Below, piece by piece: positions 1 through 8,837 of a stretch of DNA of 64,000 bases. Origin of the DNA: Vibrio japonicus (GTDB lineage Bacteria > Pseudomonadota > Gammaproteobacteria > Enterobacterales > Vibrionaceae). The notes under the pieces were generated by a model. That model did not search any database. It was not told the DNA's origin and saw nothing but the letters and a program-made list of their open reading frames with translations. Numbering within the stretch: the first letter of the stretch is position 1; every line of letters starts with the position of its first letter. The position numbers were made by a program, and so were the translations under genes. The stretch covers positions 744,001 to 808,000 of the forward strand of contig NZ_CP102096.1 of NCBI RefSeq assembly GCF_024582835.1, read 5' to 3'.

Positions 1-107
1 AAAATTAACAATTTGTTACGTTTATTGAGCGCGACTCAACGTCAGTCACACCAAATACCAAGCTCATTTGCCATTATATATTTACCTTCTTATTTATAAG
101 GACAACT

Positions 108-842
108 ATGGCTGCCATTACTGCGTTGATAAAAGCGTTTTTAGGCAGTTTGAGAGATCTTCTGCCCATTATTGTTGTTATCGCATTTTTTCAGTTGGTC
201 GTTCTTCAAGAACCCTTACCTAACTTAGTCTCCATTTTATTGGGTCTTCTGCTGGTGGTTGCGGGTCTGACTTTTTTCATTTTTGGCCTAGAAATGGGCT
301 TGTTTCCCATTGGCGAATCGATGGCGCAAGCTTTTGCCCGTAAGGGTAGTCTATTTTGGTTAATGGTATTCGCTTTTTGTTTGGGATTTGGGACGACTAT
401 TGCTGAGCCAGCGCTAACGGCTGTCGCTGATGAGGCGGCAAAAGTAGCGGCTGAAGGCGGAATGATTCGCGCGGATGAGATGGCGATGGAAGAGTATGCT
501 ACTGGTCTGCGTATGAGCGTCGCCTTGTCAGTCGGCATTGCGATTGTTCTCGGGGTACTGAGAATTTTAAAAGGATGGTCAATACAGTACATGATCATCA
601 TAGGTTACATCGGAGTGGTGGTTTTGACCGTATTCGCGCCAGAGAGCATTGTTGGTGTCGCGTACGACTCAGGTGGAGTAACCACGTCTACCATTACAGT
701 TCCATTGGTGACGGCATTGGGGGTTGGTCTTGCATCGGCAATCAAAGGCCGTAACCCAATGATAGATGGATTTGGTCTGATTGCTTTTGCTTCATTGCTT
801 CCAATGATGTTTGTCATGATTTATGGGATGGTCGTAGCATGA
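108..842 (+). CDS. DUF1538 membrane protein, first of a pair
   Basis: Polytopic inner-membrane protein of 244 residues with several hydrophobic segments. It carries the signatures shared with its neighbour: an AEPAL motif near residues 99-103, [16 protein letters not shown] at 186-201, and a [17 protein letters not shown] block near 214-230. The ATG follows an aaggac ribosome site. Its last four bases overlap the start of the next gene (ATGA), so the two are probably translationally coupled subunits. From memory, paired DUF1538 proteins of a halophilic Halomonas were reported as a two-part Na+(K+)/H+ antiporter (UmpAB). That role is an inference here, and the family assignment is firm. Confidence 0.9.
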   Translation: MAAITALIKAFLGSLRDLLPIIVVIAFFQLVVLQEPLPNLVSILLGLLLVVAGLTFFIFGLEMGLFPIGESMAQAFARKGSLFWLMVFAFCLGFGTTIAEPALTAVADEAAKVAAEGGMIRADEMAMEEYATGLRMSVALSVGIAIVLGVLRILKGWSIQYMIIIGYIGVVVLTVFAPESIVGVAYDSGGVTTSTITVPLVTALGVGLASAIKGRNPMIDGFGLIAFASLLPMMFVMIYGMVVA

Positions 843-1633
843 TTGAGTGGTCCCATTTTTACGATACATGCCTTAGTACAGTCAGCGATGTTTTTCCTAT
901 TACTGTCATTATTTTTGGATTTCAATTTGCGGTTTTAAGAAAACCGGTCACGAATTTACCACATATCATTATCGGTTTTTTTTACGTCATACTGGGTTTG
1001 TCTTTATTTCTAATGGGATTGGAAATGGCACTGTTCCCGTTGGGGGAAACCATGGCAATTCAGTTGACGGATCCTGAGTTCTTAGAGCAATTTCGACTGT
1101 CTGGCGAAGGAGCCATTCATTGGCAAGACTACTATTGGGTGTACTTGTTTGCCTTTTGTATTGGATTTAGTACGACGGTTGCAGAACCCTCACTCATCGC
1201 TGTAGCCATTAAAGCAAATCAAGTGTCTGGTGGCGCGATCAGCGTTAATGGTTTGCGTATTGCGGTTGCACTTGGCGTTGCTATCGGTATTTCGTTGGGG
1301 AGTTATCGCATTGTGGTGGGCGACCCCATTCACTATTACATCATTGCTGGTTACATCGTGGTTGTTGTACAGACTTTTTATGCCCCCAAACTCATCGTCC
1401 CTTTAGCATACGACTCGGGTGGTGTGACAACATCAACGGTGACTGTACCTCTTGTTGCGGCCTTAGGGTTAGGTCTCGCCTCTACTGTTCCGGGACGAAA
1501 CCCTATGATTGATGGGTTTGGTTTGATTGCTTTTGCGAGCTTATTTCCGATCATTTCTGTTATGGGTTATGCCCAAATCACTCACTGGCTCAATCGAGAG
1601 TTAGAGAAGGAGGATAATAAAAATGCGCTTTAA
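839..1633 (+). CDS. DUF1538 membrane protein, second of a pair
   Basis: 264-residue paralogue of the preceding gene with the same two signature blocks ([38 protein letters not shown]). It has an extra charged loop around residues 75-95 and a charged C-terminal tail. The tail encodes the strong GGAGG ribosome site of the next gene, which starts inside this one. Duplicated, adjacent and coupled subunits suggest a heterodimeric transporter. Ion specificity cannot be read from the sequence. Confidence 0.9.
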   Translation: MIEWSHFYDTCLSTVSDVFPITVIIFGFQFAVLRKPVTNLPHIIIGFFYVILGLSLFLMGLEMALFPLGETMAIQLTDPEFLEQFRLSGEGAIHWQDYYWVYLFAFCIGFSTTVAEPSLIAVAIKANQVSGGAISVNGLRIAVALGVAIGISLGSYRIVVGDPIHYYIIAGYIVVVVQTFYAPKLIVPLAYDSGGVTTSTVTVPLVAALGLGLASTVPGRNPMIDGFGLIAFASLFPIISVMGYAQITHWLNRELEKEDNKNAL

Positions 1634-1973
1634 ATTGATCATAGCTTTTGTTGAGGATAGCAAAACAGATGTTGTGCTTGATGCAGCGAGAAACGCTGGA
1701 GCCACGGGAGCGACAGTCATTAACAATGCCAGAGGAGAAGGTCTGGTTCAAAAGCGAACCTTTTTAGGCTTGACGCTGGATGTGCAGAAAGACGTCTTGC
1801 TTTTTGTGGTAGAGGAGCATCTATCCCGACATATCCTAGAAACCATCAGTAGTGTCGGTGAGTTTGATTTGGAATCAGGGCAGGGGATCGCGGTGCAAAT
1901 TGATATTGAAGATGCGGTTGGTGTTGCCCATCAAGTAGAAAAACTGACCAAAGTCGTAGAGGATGAGCTATGA
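1623..1973 (+). CDS. PII-like signalling protein
   Basis: 116 residues with the PII beta-alpha-beta fold pattern: N-terminal strand FKLIIAFV, a G-x-TGATVINNARGEG stretch, and a late hydrophobic strand DVLLFVV. The T-loop region is short and lacks the tyrosine that GlnD uridylylates in GlnB/GlnK. This is therefore a PII-like regulator rather than a classical nitrogen sensor. It overlaps the DUF1538 gene before it and the CBS gene after it, so it probably regulates that transporter. PII-like proteins often bind adenine nucleotides or bicarbonate, but the ligand here is unknown. Confidence 0.85.
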   Translation: MRFKLIIAFVEDSKTDVVLDAARNAGATGATVINNARGEGLVQKRTFLGLTLDVQKDVLLFVVEEHLSRHILETISSVGEFDLESGQGIAVQIDIEDAVGVAHQVEKLTKVVEDEL

Positions 1974-2377
1974 GTGGCCACGAGAAAATTAGTGTAAGAG
2001 ACGTAATGGCAAATACCTATGTCATGATCGATGGTTTAACGACGGTTAGGGAAGGCATTCAGTTAGCTAAGAAGCATTCGGTAAAGGCTCTAGTCGTCAA
2101 TAAGCGCCATGATGACGATGAATATGGTCTGGTGCTGATGAACGATATTGCTAAGAAAGTGCTGGCGAAAAACCGCTCTCCCGACAGAACAAACATCTAT
2201 GAGATTATGACCAAACCTGCTTTGTCTGTTTCTCCTGACATGCACGTAAAGTATTGTGCTCGGCTCTTTGAACGTTTTGGTATCAGTCGCGCACCTGTTG
2301 TTGAAAACGGTAAAGTCATTGGCATGGTGAGCTACAACAATATTGTCATTAATGGCATGGCGAAAGATGACGGTTAA
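1970..2377 (+). CDS. twin CBS-domain protein
   Basis: 135 residues forming two tandem CBS motifs with nothing else attached: about residues 8-65 (VRDVMANTYVMID... VLMNDIAKKVL) and 73-132 (IYEIMTKPALSVSPDM... ISRAPVVENGKVIGMVS). Stand-alone Bateman modules usually bind adenosine nucleotides and gate a partner. The gene starts within the stop of the PII-like gene (ATGA overlap) and closes the four-gene operon. The likely partner is therefore the DUF1538 pair. No terminator is obvious before yfcE. Confidence 0.88.
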   Translation: MSGHEKISVRDVMANTYVMIDGLTTVREGIQLAKKHSVKALVVNKRHDDDEYGLVLMNDIAKKVLAKNRSPDRTNIYEIMTKPALSVSPDMHVKYCARLFERFGISRAPVVENGKVIGMVSYNNIVINGMAKDDG

Positions 2378-2424
2378 GGCTCAATTACGTACAATCTCCC
2401 GACAACAATTGAGGAGATGATGTC

Positions 2425-2970
2425 GTGAAATTATTTTTTGCGTCAGATTTGCATGGCTGTGTTCCAGCAACAGAAAAAGCGCTCGCTGAATTCGAACAGT
2501 CGGGCGCTGAAACCTTGGTGCTTTTGGGCGATGTGCTCAACCATGGACCGCGTAACCCAATACCAGAAGGTTATAATCCTCCCAAAGTTGCAGAACTGCT
2601 GAATTGCTATGCGGATAAAATTGTGGCTGTCCGAGGGAACTGCGACAGTGAAGTCGATCAGATGTTGCTGTCATTTCCGATGATGGCAGATTATGCCTGG
2701 GTATTATTAGAATCTGGGCAGCGACTATTTTTGACTCATGGTCATTTATACAATGCTCAAAAACGTCCAATTCTTAAACAAGGTGATGTGATTGTTCATG
2801 GTCATACGCACATACCTGTCGCGGAACTCGATGGTGAGCTGTACGTCTTTAATCCCGGGTCAGTGACGTTTCCTCGCAATGGTTTTGCTCCTAGTTATGG
2901 ACTTCTGGTTGATAAACAGCTGAAAGTCATGACATTTGAGGGAGAAACGATAGTGAGTACCAATATTTAG
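2425..2970 (+). CDS. yfcE: YfcE-type metallophosphodiesterase
   Basis: 181-residue calcineurin-like phosphoesterase with the full metal-binding set: D8 and H10 (SDLHGC), D36 (LLGDVLNHG), N72 and D74 (GNCDS), H105 (THGH), and H125-H129 (HGHTHIP). The E. coli homologue hydrolyses phosphodiesters with Mn2+. The start is a GTG eight bases after GAGGAG at 2411-2416. The ATG codons just upstream run straight into a stop, which settles the start. It lies 47 bases after the CBS gene, so it may be co-transcribed, but the function appears unrelated. Confidence 0.93.
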   Translation: MKLFFASDLHGCVPATEKALAEFEQSGAETLVLLGDVLNHGPRNPIPEGYNPPKVAELLNCYADKIVAVRGNCDSEVDQMLLSFPMMADYAWVLLESGQRLFLTHGHLYNAQKRPILKQGDVIVHGHTHIPVAELDGELYVFNPGSVTFPRNGFAPSYGLLVDKQLKVMTFEGETIVSTNI

Positions 2971-3016
2971 AGTACTAATATTCAAAGTAATAATCTTCAG
3001 TAAGATGGGTGCTAAA

Positions 3017-3037
3017 CGGCAGCGCTACACGCTGCCG
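3017..3037. terminator. GC-rich hairpin between convergent genes
   Basis: Perfect 8-bp stem CGGCAGCG / CGCTGCCG with a 5-base loop, between the convergent yfcE and the SelW-like gene. Neither side has a long T-run (minus strand reads TTTAG), so it is a weak or bidirectional terminator at best. Confidence 0.5.
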
Positions 3038-3045
3038 ACAAACAC

Positions 3046-3324
3046 TTATTTGTTGTCTGAATGGCCAAGATCTCTTTCGGGATCAATGATATCTCTGACT
3101 CTTTGCTTGAGCACTTTAGCCTCAGGGAATCCGCCATCCCGTTTCCGTTCCCAAATTAACTGATTGTTGCAGTGTATCTCGAATCGTCCGCCAGTATCTG
3201 GATGAAGTGAAACCGTTTCTATCTCTTCGCTAAATGTATGCAGTAACTCTTGTGATAGCCACGTTGAGCGAAGCATCCAATTGCACTGTCGACAGTAGTA
3301 AATATCAATAACCGCTTTATCCAT
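3046..3324 (-). CDS. SelT/SelW/SelH (Rdx) family thioredoxin-like protein
   Basis: 92 residues. It has an N-terminal C11-R-Q-C14 redox motif after a short beta strand (DIYYCRQCNW), then the typical family pattern ending in LKQRVRDIIDP. In animal relatives one cysteine is selenocysteine, and here both positions are cysteine. It begins six bases after the stop of the TauE/SafE-like gene, so the two are likely one transcript. The substrate is unknown. Confidence 0.88.
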   Translation of the reverse strand: MDKAVIDIYYCRQCNWMLRSTWLSQELLHTFSEEIETVSLHPDTGGRFEIHCNNQLIWERKRDGGFPEAKVLKQRVRDIIDPERDLGHSDNK

Positions 3325-3330
3325 AATTCC

Positions 3331-4110
3331 TCACATTAGCAGTTTTATACCAACAGCGAAGGTCAGTATCTCGAAACATATTTTGATGACTTGATTACTA
3401 TAGCGCGTCGTCAGATACGCACCTGCCCAACCACCTAGAAATGAGCCCAACAATAGAATAGGTAACCAAGGCCAATAGATAGGAGCACCCGCATTGGCAA
3501 CGGCAATGCCACCAATCCCATTCCAAAATAGTCCTACGCATATCATTGTGAGTGCGACGGCTTGTTTATAGTTGAAACCAAACCAGCGTATAAGAAAAAT
3601 CGTCACAAGCAGGCCGGAGCCAGCAGTAAGAGAACCATTGATAATGCCGATGGCAATCAGGATAAGTCCGCCAATTATCCAACCTGTTGTATTTCTGTTT
3701 ACAGGTCGTGACGTTTGACCAAGCGATTTTTTCAATCGGGAATAAATGCCAATGGCTAGAATCATCAACCCCAGCAGCTTTTCTGCGATCTGCTCCGGGA
3801 TAAGAAGCACAATATTCGCCCCGATAATCACGCCAATGCTACCTACAGCAATAAGATAAGCAGCGAATTTTGGGCTGAAGCTCTTTTGTTTGATGTGCAT
3901 ATAGGCAGCCCCAACACCGAGAGCGACACTGGCAATTTTATGCGTCGCTAGCGCGACGGAAAATGGCAGGCCGAAAAAGATCAGTAAAGGGAATTGCAAC
4001 AAACCTGCACCGCCACCAGAAAGAGAAGCGAGTGTGTTTGAAATAAATGAGCCAAAAAATAAAAAAAGGGAGTTTAACCAGTCCATGCTTTGAAGAAAAA
4101 GGGGCATCAT
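3331..4110 (-). CDS. TSUP (TauE/SafE) family membrane permease
   Basis: About 259 residues of mostly transmembrane helix, with the family hallmark LSGGGAGLLQFPLL near the N-terminus and the mirrored LTAGSGLLVTIFLI in the second half. The family exports or imports sulfite, sulfoacetate, thiosulfate and similar anions, and the substrate cannot be read here. The start is ambiguous. Two ATGs at 4110 and 4107 lie inside a terminator-like hairpin. Only a GGGG close by could serve them as a ribosome site. A third ATG at 4086, just after the hairpin, begins the conserved part (MDWLNSLF) but has no visible ribosome site. Confidence 0.9.
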   Translation of the reverse strand: MMPLFLQSMDWLNSLFLFFGSFISNTLASLSGGGAGLLQFPLLIFFGLPFSVALATHKIASVALGVGAAYMHIKQKSFSPKFAAYLIAVGSIGVIIGANIVLLIPEQIAEKLLGLMILAIGIYSRLKKSLGQTSRPVNRNTTGWIIGGLILIAIGIINGSLTAGSGLLVTIFLIRWFGFNYKQAVALTMICVGLFWNGIGGIAVANAGAPIYWPWLPILLLGSFLGGWAGAYLTTRYSNQVIKICFEILTFAVGIKLLM

Positions 4111-4119
4111 GCCCCTTTT
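4091..4119 (-). terminator. intrinsic terminator after toxS, covering a start codon
   Basis: An 11-base inverted repeat (AAAAGGGGCAT / ATGCCCCTTTT, one base between the arms) is followed on the minus strand by TTTTTCTT. It sits 15 bases after the toxS stop. The loop holds both upstream ATGs of the permease gene and the stem holds its only SD-like GGGG. Confidence 0.8.
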
Positions 4120-4133
4120 GTTTTGGATTATTC

Positions 4134-4667
4134 TTAGTTAGATGAAAGTACCGTAGAACCGTGGTTTAAGCTAGTTAAAAGCAGGGTTTTCTCATTCACA
4201 ATATCAATGCGGCGACTTTGCTGTGCATCCATCTTAAAGATTTGAGTCACGACTTTTAACTCATCTTCAGTAAAGTCTTTACTTTGCGCAGATGAAATGT
4301 CTTTAAATTCGGTTGGTGAGATGAGTAAGTAATTATCACTGATCTCCCATACTCCCGTTTCTGAAATATGGATGACATTATCTGTGTTAGTGTCGGCAAC
4401 GCGCTTAGCGGCCATTTTATCAGCGTAAAGGCGCACAGTTGAGACACGGATATAAGTTCCGTTGTTTAGATATTTGACATTTGATGTCACATCCACTTTA
4501 CGCAGAGGGCCAACCACACCTTCCGACTCAGCAATCAGCGCGATCATTTTGGATTGCCACTCTTTAGATGTCAGTGTCTGCTCTGTTTTAAAATCACTGC
4601 CCCAGTAAAGCCAGGCGCTGAAAAGGGCTGAAAGGGTCAATAGTCCAGCAGCGAATTTCTGTTTCAT
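4134..4667 (-). CDS. toxS: ToxS, periplasmic partner of ToxR
   Basis: 177 residues: a short N-terminal membrane anchor (KFAAGLLTLSALFSAWLYW) and a periplasmic domain. ToxS stabilises ToxR and enhances its activity, and in other vibrios the pair senses bile. The frame is open further to a GTG at 4688 inside the end of toxR. I prefer the ATG at 4667, 11 bases after the toxR stop, because the protein then begins directly with its basic anchor MKQK and an AGGA lies upstream. An intrinsic terminator follows. Confidence 0.92.
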   Translation of the reverse strand: MKQKFAAGLLTLSALFSAWLYWGSDFKTEQTLTSKEWQSKMIALIAESEGVVGPLRKVDVTSNVKYLNNGTYIRVSTVRLYADKMAAKRVADTNTDNVIHISETGVWEISDNYLLISPTEFKDISSAQSKDFTEDELKVVTQIFKMDAQQSRRIDIVNEKTLLLTSLNHGSTVLSSN

Positions 4668-4678
4668 AGTCACTTTTC

Positions 4679-5557
4679 CTATTGGCACACGTTGCTGATA
4701 TCTGCCTGATCGACATAAATTTTTAAGGTGATGTTTTCACCAGAATGATCGAGCGAATGAATATAATTCAAAACCAAACTATTGTCTTGGCCACCCGTTG
4801 CAATCACCTCTTTTGGCGCTAGCGAACCCTTGTGTGACTCATTGTATCGTTTGACACATTGCTCGATAGACTGATTCCACATGCTCAAACTTGGATGGTT
4901 GGCTGGTGTTTTGACTGGTGTGTTGTCGTAAACCGCTATTTGGCGAAATTCTGATGTCGTCGGATTCGTAAACAGCACAGCACAAATTGGTAAAAACAGC
5001 GCTAGGGCAATAAGAAGTCGACTAACCAACTTAGAGTCAGTTTTTTCGCTGCTGACGGGCTTAGGTTGGTTTGGCTCTTCAACGGTCTCCTGGCTATCTT
5101 TTATTTCTGTTTCATCGATCGCTGGCGTCGGAGCTGCTTCAACCTCAGCAATGGCTGCCGGCTCTTCTGTTGGGATTTGATCGTCTGCTTTTGATTCCCC
5201 TCCCATTAGTGGGACGGTCTTTTCTACCGACGAGATTAACTGATAGCCGCGCTTAGGCACCGTTTTTACAAATTGCGGTGATTTGGTCGAGTCGTTAAGG
5301 GCCTTTCTCAGCGTTGAAATGGCTTGAGTTAAGCTGGAATCGTCAACTTCAAACCCCTGCATACGCCATACAAAATCGTGTAAGTCGTTACGTGTAATCA
5401 CCTCACCCGGATTATCACATAGCAATCTTAAGATGCGGCTTTCATTACTCCCCAAGTAAGTGATTTCATTATCACTTTCTTTATCTACAAGCGAATTAGT
5501 ATTAGGGTCAAAGATAAATCTATTTGCGAGATTGAATTTAGTGCCAATATTACTCAT
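4679..5557 (-). CDS. toxR: ToxR, membrane-bound transcription activator
   Basis: 292 residues. An OmpR-type winged helix covers about residues 5-112, with the ToxR hallmarks LGSNESRIL, FEVDDSSLTQAISTLRK and TVPKRGYQL. A variable, acidic, proline-rich linker follows, then one membrane helix (LLIALALFLPICAVLF, about 183-198) and a periplasmic domain with two cysteines, C234 and C291. Those match the pair that forms the regulatory disulphide in V. cholerae ToxR. The ATG at 5557 is preferred over an adjoining TTG. ToxR controls outer-membrane porins and virulence genes in vibrios. Confidence 0.96.
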   Translation of the reverse strand: MSNIGTKFNLANRFIFDPNTNSLVDKESDNEITYLGSNESRILRLLCDNPGEVITRNDLHDFVWRMQGFEVDDSSLTQAISTLRKALNDSTKSPQFVKTVPKRGYQLISSVEKTVPLMGGESKADDQIPTEEPAAIAEVEAAPTPAIDETEIKDSQETVEEPNQPKPVSSEKTDSKLVSRLLIALALFLPICAVLFTNPTTSEFRQIAVYDNTPVKTPANHPSLSMWNQSIEQCVKRYNESHKGSLAPKEVIATGGQDNSLVLNYIHSLDHSGENITLKIYVDQADISNVCQ

Positions 5558-5717
5558 CAATTTCAGCCATTTTTATTAGAAGTTTAGCGCTCTTTTCAGC
5601 GACCTCCGTCACGGAGATAGCTGTCTAGCATCAAAGAGCAAAATGTAGCTAGAATTTTGCGAGGCGCAAGGATAATCAAAATTGAAGTAAAAAAACACTG
5701 TTTTTATTACCTTTGAC

Positions 5718-5745
5718 CTTGAATTTACATATGCCACCCTCATGT
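5718..5745 (+). promoter_or_regulatory. sigma-32-like heat-shock promoter for htpG
   Basis: CTTGAAT at 5718-5724, then about 12 bases, then CCCTCATGT at 5737-5745. This is close to the sigma-32 pattern CTTGAAA / CCCCATNT and lies about 85 bases before the htpG start. The transcript leader between them holds a 7-bp inverted repeat (GGTCTCA 5770-5776 / TGAGACC 5796-5802). Confidence 0.65.
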
Positions 5746-5828
5746 TACAAAGCATATTCAGTTGTAGAGGGTCTCAGTAGCATCTAATGGAATATTGAGA
5801 CCAGATGTATAGAAGTAATGGAGCAATC

Positions 5829-7733
5829 ATGAGCGATACAATGGCACCGAATAAAGAAACTCGTGGCTTTCAATCTGAAGTAAAGCAACTTCTTCATTTA
5901 ATGATTCATTCTCTTTACTCAAATAAAGAGATCTTTCTACGCGAGTTAATTTCAAACGCATCCGATGCATCAGACAAACTGCGTTTTCAAGCGTTGTCTC
6001 ACCCTGAGCTTTACCAAGGTGACGCGGATTTAGGTGTTAAACTGTCTTTTGACGAAAAAGCGAACACGTTGACGATTTCAGATAACGGCATCGGCATGAG
6101 CCGTGAAGATGTGATTGAACACCTAGGTACCATTGCGAAATCGGGTACAGCGGAATTCTTCTCAAAATTATCTGAAGACCAATCTAAAGATTCACAGTTG
6201 ATCGGTCAATTTGGTGTCGGTTTTTACTCTGCATTTATTGTGGCTGATGCTGTTACTGTACGTACACGCGCTGCGGGTCTAGCTTCTGAACAGGCGGTCC
6301 AGTGGCATTCTGCCGGTGAAGGCGAGTACACAATCGAAAGCATTTCAAAAGAATCTCGTGGTACAGATATTATTCTTCACATGCGCGAAGAAGGGAAAGA
6401 ATTCCTAAGCGAGTGGCGTCTACGTGATGTGATCAGTAAGTATTCAGACCATATCGGCATTCCAGTCTCTATCCAAACGGTGGAACGCGACGAAGAAGAT
6501 AAAGAAACGGGTGAGAAAAAGTGGGAGCAAATCAACAAAGCTCAAGCACTTTGGACACGTAATAAATCGGATATCTCTGAAGAAGAATACCAAGAGTTCT
6601 ACAAACACGTATCCCATGATTTTGCTGATGCATTGACGTGGAGCCACAACCGCGTAGAAGGTAAAAACGATTACACGAGCTTGTTGTATATCCCTTCCAA
6701 AGCACCGTGGGATATGATGAATCGTGACCACAAATCTGGTCTTAAGCTTTATGTGCAGCGCGTATTCATCATGGATGACGCTGAGCAGTTTATGCCATCT
6801 TACCTACGCTTTGTGCGTGGTTTAATAGATTCAAACGATCTTCCACTAAACGTTTCTCGCGAGATTCTTCAAGACAACAAAGTCACTCAATCGCTACGTA
6901 ATGCGTGTACTAAGCGCGTACTGACGATGCTTGAGCGCATGGCAAACAATGACGAAGAGAAATACCAATCGTTCTGGAAAGAGTTCGGTCTAGTACTGAA
7001 AGAAGGCCCAGCAGAAGACATGAGCAACAAAGAAAAAGTTGCTGGTCTGTTGCGCTTTGCCTCTACCGAAGTGGACTCTTCTGAACAAACCGTTGGTTTG
7101 GCGTCTTACGTTGAGCGAATGAAAGAAGGTCAGGATAAAATCTACTATCTTACTGCCGACAGCTACGCGGCAGCGAAGAACAGCCCACACTTAGAGCAAT
7201 TCAAAGCGAAAGGCATTGAGGTTATTCTCATGTTCGATCGCATTGATGAGTGGCTAATGAACTACCTGACCGAGTTCGACGGTAAGCAGTTCCAGTCAAT
7301 CACAAAAGCGGGTCTGGATCTGAGCAAGTTTGAAGACGAAGCGGAAAAAGAAAAGCAGAAAGAGACGGAAGAAGAGTTTAAGTCTGTGGTTGAGCGCACT
7401 CAAGCTTACCTAGGTGACCGCGTGAAAGAGGTTCGTACGACATTTAAACTCGCGTCAACACCAGCGGTAGTCGTGACGGATGATTTTGAAATGGGCACGC
7501 AAATGGCGAAGCTACTTGAAGCCGCGGGCCAAGCAGTACCAGAAGTGAAGTACATCTTTGAAATCAACCCTGAACACGAAATGGTGAAACGTATGGCTGA
7601 TGAAGCTGACGAAGAAGCATTTGGTCGCTGGGTAGAGGTATTGTTAGGTCAAGCAATGCTTGCTGAGCGTGGAACATTAGCGGATCCATCCCAGTTCTTA
7701 GGCGCGGTCAACTCGCTTTTGACTAAGGGCTAA
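5829..7733 (+). CDS. htpG: HtpG, Hsp90-family chaperone
   Basis: 634 residues, the normal length. The N-terminal GHKL ATPase has N43 in NASDASDK, D85 in DNGIGM and the [11 protein letters not shown] lid motif. The middle and C-terminal dimerisation domains follow. An in-frame ATG at 5805 would add eight residues, but the ATG at 5829 has GGAG seven bases upstream and gives the family N-terminus. It is divergent from toxR, the same arrangement as in V. cholerae. A cytosolic, ATP-dependent folding factor, probably heat induced from the sigma-32-like site upstream. Confidence 0.98.
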   Translation: MSDTMAPNKETRGFQSEVKQLLHLMIHSLYSNKEIFLRELISNASDASDKLRFQALSHPELYQGDADLGVKLSFDEKANTLTISDNGIGMSREDVIEHLGTIAKSGTAEFFSKLSEDQSKDSQLIGQFGVGFYSAFIVADAVTVRTRAAGLASEQAVQWHSAGEGEYTIESISKESRGTDIILHMREEGKEFLSEWRLRDVISKYSDHIGIPVSIQTVERDEEDKETGEKKWEQINKAQALWTRNKSDISEEEYQEFYKHVSHDFADALTWSHNRVEGKNDYTSLLYIPSKAPWDMMNRDHKSGLKLYVQRVFIMDDAEQFMPSYLRFVRGLIDSNDLPLNVSREILQDNKVTQSLRNACTKRVLTMLERMANNDEEKYQSFWKEFGLVLKEGPAEDMSNKEKVAGLLRFASTEVDSSEQTVGLASYVERMKEGQDKIYYLTADSYAAAKNSPHLEQFKAKGIEVILMFDRIDEWLMNYLTEFDGKQFQSITKAGLDLSKFEDEAEKEKQKETEEEFKSVVERTQAYLGDRVKEVRTTFKLASTPAVVVTDDFEMGTQMAKLLEAAGQAVPEVKYIFEINPEHEMVKRMADEADEEAFGRWVEVLLGQAMLAERGTLADPSQFLGAVNSLLTKG

Positions 7734-7750
7734 TACCTTAAAACATTCAA

Positions 7751-7775
7751 AAAGCTCGCAATATGCGGGCTTTTT
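7751..7775 (+). terminator. htpG terminator
   Basis: Stem AAAGCTCGC / GCGGGCTTT with a 5-base loop and a T-run, 17 bases after the htpG stop. Confidence 0.88.
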
Positions 7776-7907
7776 GATTTATTTGCGCTTATCGTGAATA
7801 AAAAGTGCAAATGACACGGCTAAGTGTGAGTGTTTAAGCATTCTTTAGTCGTACATCAAGCTTCAATGTAACATTGTATGATAGAATGCAATCTTGAAAC
7901 GAAGCGG

Positions 7908-7935
7908 ACAGGTGTGTAATGTGCACGCCTGTTTT
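7908..7935 (+). terminator. terminator-like hairpin in the adk leader
   Basis: Stem ACAGGTGTG / CACGCCTGT (one G-T pair) followed by TTTT, over 100 bases before adk and downstream of a plausible promoter. It could be an attenuator or only a second barrier to htpG read-through. Confidence 0.5.
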
Positions 7936-7941
7936 ATTGTG

Positions 7942-7957
7942 AACTGTTTAAACAGTT
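7942..7957. repeat. 16-bp perfect palindrome
   Basis: AACTGTTTAAACAGTT, fully self-complementary, directly abutting the inverted-repeat element that follows. It could be an operator or hairpin, and no binding protein is recognised. Confidence 0.6.
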
Positions 7958-8013
7958 ATACCGAAACTTACCGTGAGTCGAGCCATTGGCGGGAATAGTG
8001 AGCTTCGGTATAA
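7956..8013. repeat. 58-bp inverted-repeat element upstream of adk
   Basis: Ends TTATACCGAA (7956-7965) and TTCGGTATAA (8004-8013) are perfect inverted repeats. The stem continues as CTTAC / GTGAG after one mismatch. It looks like a small hairpin repeat or MITE-like element. No second copy is seen in this window. Confidence 0.6.
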
Positions 8014-8685
<672 letters not shown>

Positions 8686-8745
8686 TCGAGTACTCATTTA
8701 TTTGAGCAAGACTTCGAGTAAGTTTTGAAAATTTGTTATAGTGAA

Positions 8746-8770
8746 GGCGACCCAACTGGGTCGCTTTTTT
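8746..8770 (+). terminator. adk terminator
   Basis: GCGACCC / GGGTCGC stem, 4-base loop and six Ts. Confidence 0.9.
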
Positions 8771-8837
8771 ATGCTTACACATTGATCCATAACGGTGATC
8801 TTAGTTAGAAAACCACTTCTAGTGTCGATAGGATTCT

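Noticed and set aside
1..107. Possible end of an upstream gene at the left edge
   Set aside because: The stretch is AT-rich with no convincing frame. I see only a ribosome site (aaggac) for the first DUF1538 gene.
206..817. Long antisense frames under the first DUF1538 gene (similar shadows lie under most genes)
   Set aside because: The plus-strand frame has clear membrane helices and family motifs. The antisense frames are composition shadows.
2381..2413. CTCAATT / AATTGAG dyad touching the yfcE ribosome site
   Set aside because: Only seven A/T-rich pairs with an 18-base loop, too weak to claim as a regulatory hairpin.
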